NCBI GenBank assembly: GCA_017881765.1
Contig: JADGQN010000230.1
Location: forward strand, 1 to 7,605
Source of the DNA: Syntrophobacterales bacterium
GTDB lineage: Bacteria > Desulfobacterota > Syntrophorhabdia > Syntrophorhabdales > WCHB1-27
Direction of reading: 5' to 3'
DNA: 7,605 nt
Below, piece after piece: positions 5,905 through 7,605 of the stretch. Each line of letters begins with the position of its first letter. Within the stretch, counting starts at the first letter, position 1. A program made the translations under genes and the position numbers. The notes beneath the pieces were generated by a model. The model was given only the letters and a program-made list of their open reading frames with translations, was not told the DNA's origin and ran no database searches.

Positions 5905-6029
5905 CTGCCTTCGAACGTATACCTTCGTTGTCGCTCCGTCGCTCTCCTCGACGTACTCCACAGTACGCCTGCGTCGGCTCCTCACTGCCGCCTCGGTCTC
6001 CGCCCGAATGCAGAAGGGTATAAGTTAGC
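5905..6029. repeat. GC-rich palindromic spacer between rseP and tsaB, possible dispersed repeat unit
   Basis: This 125-bp spacer does not look like an ordinary operon junction. It contains a perfect hairpin at 5952-5967 (arms CGTACT and AGTACG, loop CCAC). Its two ends carry inverted CTGCnTTCG motifs, CTGCCTTCG at the left and its imperfect reverse complement CGAATGCAG at the right, each next to a GTATA stretch. At 5989-6001 it holds CGCCTCGGTCTCC, which recurs exactly and in the same orientation at 5074-5086 in the next intergenic region. The tsaB frame is open through part of it, up to 5985, but that extension is rich in Arg, Glu and Ser and does not resemble the start of TsaB. I infer an inserted intergenic repeat (REP- or MITE-like). 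Confirmation needs copies elsewhere in the genome. Confidence 0.5.
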
Positions 6030-7133
6030 TTACCCGCCACCGAGAAGCCCCTTATAAAAGTTGCAGACGCTGTTGTTGGGGAACCATCGGCAAAGATCAT
6101 TGGAAAAAGCGAGAGCCATGATCAGAATGAGAATGGTGATCCCGACCTTCTGCGAAATCTCTATGGTACGCTGCGATATCCTCCGGCGTGTCACCATTTC
6201 GATCAAGTAGAATAAAATATGACCCCCGTCGAGTATCGGGATTGGCAGCAGATTCACAACCGCGAGGTTGATGCTGATGATAGCGATGAAATAGGCAAAA
6301 GTTCTTTTTCCTTCTTTGGCTTGTTTCCCCGCCGCCTCAAGAATGAGAAGAGGGCCCCCGATATTTTTCGGAGAGATGCTTCCTTTAATAAGCTTGACAA
6401 TGCCGACGACGGTCAGCTCAGAGAGCGTGTACGTCTGTACTACGGCCTTTGACGCGGCGCCGCCTAACGTCTCTTTTCTTTGAAGGAAATCGTTTGAGGC
6501 GACAATGCCGATAACTTTCCGCTTTATCTTCTCACTGAATATATTTGTTGTCTCCATCTCGCGCGGAGTTATCATGGTCTCGAAAGATTGCCCATCCCTT
6601 CTCACACCGAACTTCATGGGCTTCAGTTCGCTCTTGGCCATCATGTCCATCAGCTCCGCCCACTCTTCTATAGGCTTCCCGTTGATGCTCGTTACCACGT
6701 CTCCGGCCTTGATACCCGCCACGTCGGCAGGGAAGCCCTTCTCCACGCTGCCCACTTTGGTCGAAAGCACGGACGCACCGGTGAGGAAAATGAAAAAGAA
6801 GAGGAGACATGCAAGGATAATATTGAAGAACGGACCTGCAAAACCGATTAAAATCTTTATGATGGGCGGCTTGTGGGTATAGGATCGGGGGATATCCTCC
6901 TGCGCTACCTCCTCGTCCGGCGATTCGCCGAGGAGCTTCACATACCCGCCGAGCGGCACTGCTGACAGGGCATACTCAGTTTCTCCTCTTTTGAATGTCA
7001 GAAGCTTCTTTCCGAAACCGAGCGAAAACGCCAGAACCTTCACGTTGGCAAGACGCGCAACGAGATAATGGCCCAACTCATGCGCAAATATAAGGATGCC
7101 CAATGCAATTATTGCGTAGATTGCGCTAGTCAA
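6030..7133 (-). CDS. rseP: RseP-family site-2 intramembrane zinc metalloprotease, single PDZ
   Basis: This is an inner-membrane site-2 protease (M50 family), which in well-studied bacteria cleaves anti-sigma factors such as RseA within the membrane and clears remnant signal peptides. The first membrane helix carries the zinc-binding HEXXH as HELGHY (His18, Glu19, His22). A second hydrophobic segment lies around residues 95-120, and one PDZ domain at about 120-200 contains the PADVAGIKAGDVVTSING core. The third zinc ligand is in NLLPIPILDGGH (Asp302), and a final hydrophobic segment follows near 330-345. At 367 residues it is shorter than E. coli RseP (about 450 residues, two PDZ domains), but single-PDZ forms are common in other phyla. 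The start is TTG at 7133; the upstream in-frame codons reach a stop quickly and a GAGGAGG lies 4 nt upstream. Its substrate here is unknown because no anti-sigma gene is in the window. Confidence 0.95.
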   Translation of the reverse strand: MTSAIYAIIALGILIFAHELGHYLVARLANVKVLAFSLGFGKKLLTFKRGETEYALSAVPLGGYVKLLGESPDEEVAQEDIPRSYTHKPPIIKILIGFAGPFFNIILACLLFFFIFLTGASVLSTKVGSVEKGFPADVAGIKAGDVVTSINGKPIEEWAELMDMMAKSELKPMKFGVRRDGQSFETMITPREMETTNIFSEKIKRKVIGIVASNDFLQRKETLGGAASKAVVQTYTLSELTVVGIVKLIKGSISPKNIGGPLLILEAAGKQAKEGKRTFAYFIAIISINLAVVNLLPIPILDGGHILFYLIEMVTRRRISQRTIEISQKVGITILILIMALAFSNDLCRWFPNNSVCNFYKGLLGGG

Positions 7134-7605
7134 TCGACCTCCTCAATCGTTCCATGACATGGTGCATCGCCCATCTATGCACCTCCCATATAATATGCTC
7201 ATCTTCAATCTCCGGTATATGCGTATGGTGGGTCAGTGCTTCATCAATCAGCCGGGCTATGTCCGTAAACCCGATACGTCCCTCCATGAAAGCGGCTGCC
7301 GCAACCTCATTTGCTGCATTGAAAACGATGAGAGCACTATCGCCTATTTCAAGTGCGTCATAGGCTAGCTTAAGCGCCGGGAACCGGTCCACGTCCGGTG
7401 TGGCAAAGCTCAGCTTGCGCAGCGTTGCCAGTTTCACCTTGCCGAACGAGAGGTTTGTCCGCACCCCTTCATTGAGCGCAAAAGAGATCGGGATTCTCAT
7501 GTCAGGATGGGCAAGATAGGCAAGCAGAGAGCCGTCTCTCAGCTCCAGCATCCCATGCACGACACTCTCAGGATGTATCAAGACCTTTATCCTCTGAGGA
7601 TCCAG
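7126..7605 (-). CDS. dxr: 1-deoxy-D-xylulose 5-phosphate reductoisomerase, C-terminal part (cut by window edge)
   Basis: This is the last 159 residues of DXP reductoisomerase (IspC), the cytoplasmic NADPH-dependent enzyme that rearranges and reduces 1-deoxy-D-xylulose 5-phosphate to 2-C-methyl-D-erythritol 4-phosphate in the non-mevalonate isoprenoid pathway. The frame is open to the right edge of the window, so the gene continues beyond it; a TTG at 7581 is an internal Leu codon and not a start. Family motifs visible are IHPESVVHGM near the beginning, the HPDMRIPI stretch, and FNAANEVAAAAF in the last half, followed by the usual helical C-terminal domain ending in ERLRRSID and a TAG stop. 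The NADPH-binding N-terminal domain is outside the window. It overlaps the start of rseP by 8 bp, an arrangement common in bacteria where dxr and rseP are adjacent. Recognition is firm; only the 5' end is missing. Confidence 0.96.
   Translation of the reverse strand: MDPQRIKVLIHPESVVHGMLELRDGSLLAYLAHPDMRIPISFALNEGVRTNLSFGKVKLATLRKLSFATPDVDRFPALKLAYDALEIGDSALIVFNAANEVAAAAFMEGRIGFTDIARLIDEALTHHTHIPEIEDEHIIWEVHRWAMHHVMERLRRSID
7138..7144 (-). promoter_or_regulatory. Shine-Dalgarno of rseP inside the end of dxr
   Basis: On the minus strand this reads GAGGAGG, close to the ideal anti-16S match, and ends 4 nt before the TTG at 7133. It lies wholly within the last codons of dxr. The short spacing, weak start codon and overlap suggest translational coupling of rseP to dxr. 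The presence of the motif is seen; coupling is inferred. Confidence 0.7.

Overview
The window is a compact stretch of bacterial chromosome of moderate GC content. All seven supported genes lie on the minus strand, so transcription runs from the right end to the left. The presence of a DUF39/COG1900 homocysteine-biosynthesis protein (a family of methanogens and strictly anaerobic bacteria such as sulfate reducers and syntrophs), together with bacterial dxr, rseP, tsaB and cysK, suggests an anaerobic bacterium. A Desulfobacterota or former Deltaproteobacteria syntroph-like lineage is my best guess. This is inference from gene content and not a placement.

Right part (7605 to 5218): the 3' end of dxr (isoprenoid precursor synthesis) overlaps the start of rseP (site-2 intramembrane protease), and tsaB (tRNA t6A modification) follows. 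dxr and rseP are translationally packed: a strong Shine-Dalgarno sits inside the end of dxr and rseP begins with TTG. About 125 bp of GC-rich, partly palindromic sequence separates rseP from tsaB. It looks like an inserted intergenic repeat and keeps the tsaB frame open upstream of its start.

Middle (5217 to 4695): a 523-bp stretch without a convincing gene, dense in hairpins and bounded by two inverted near-copies of a short module. It shares an exact 13-mer with the rseP-tsaB spacer. Together they look like members of a dispersed or non-autonomous repeat family and are the least explained part of the window.

Middle left (4694 to 2528): cysK (O-acetylserine sulfhydrylase) and a DUF39 homocysteine-biosynthesis gene are 22 to 25 bp apart and probably form a sulfur-assimilation operon. 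One would put sulfide into cysteine and the other would put sulfur into aspartate semialdehyde to make homocysteine.

Left part (2430 to 173): a KdpD/KdpE-like two-component system. The kinase is a short form lacking the N-terminal cytoplasmic KdpD sensor and USP domains, and its ATP-binding G1 box is degenerate. No kdpFABC genes are in the window. The remaining 172 bp downstream of kdpE contain only short degenerate repeats.

Nothing here is a clear new multi-gene system. The points worth a second look are the repeat-rich intergenic regions, the unusual kinase and the cysK-DUF39 pairing.
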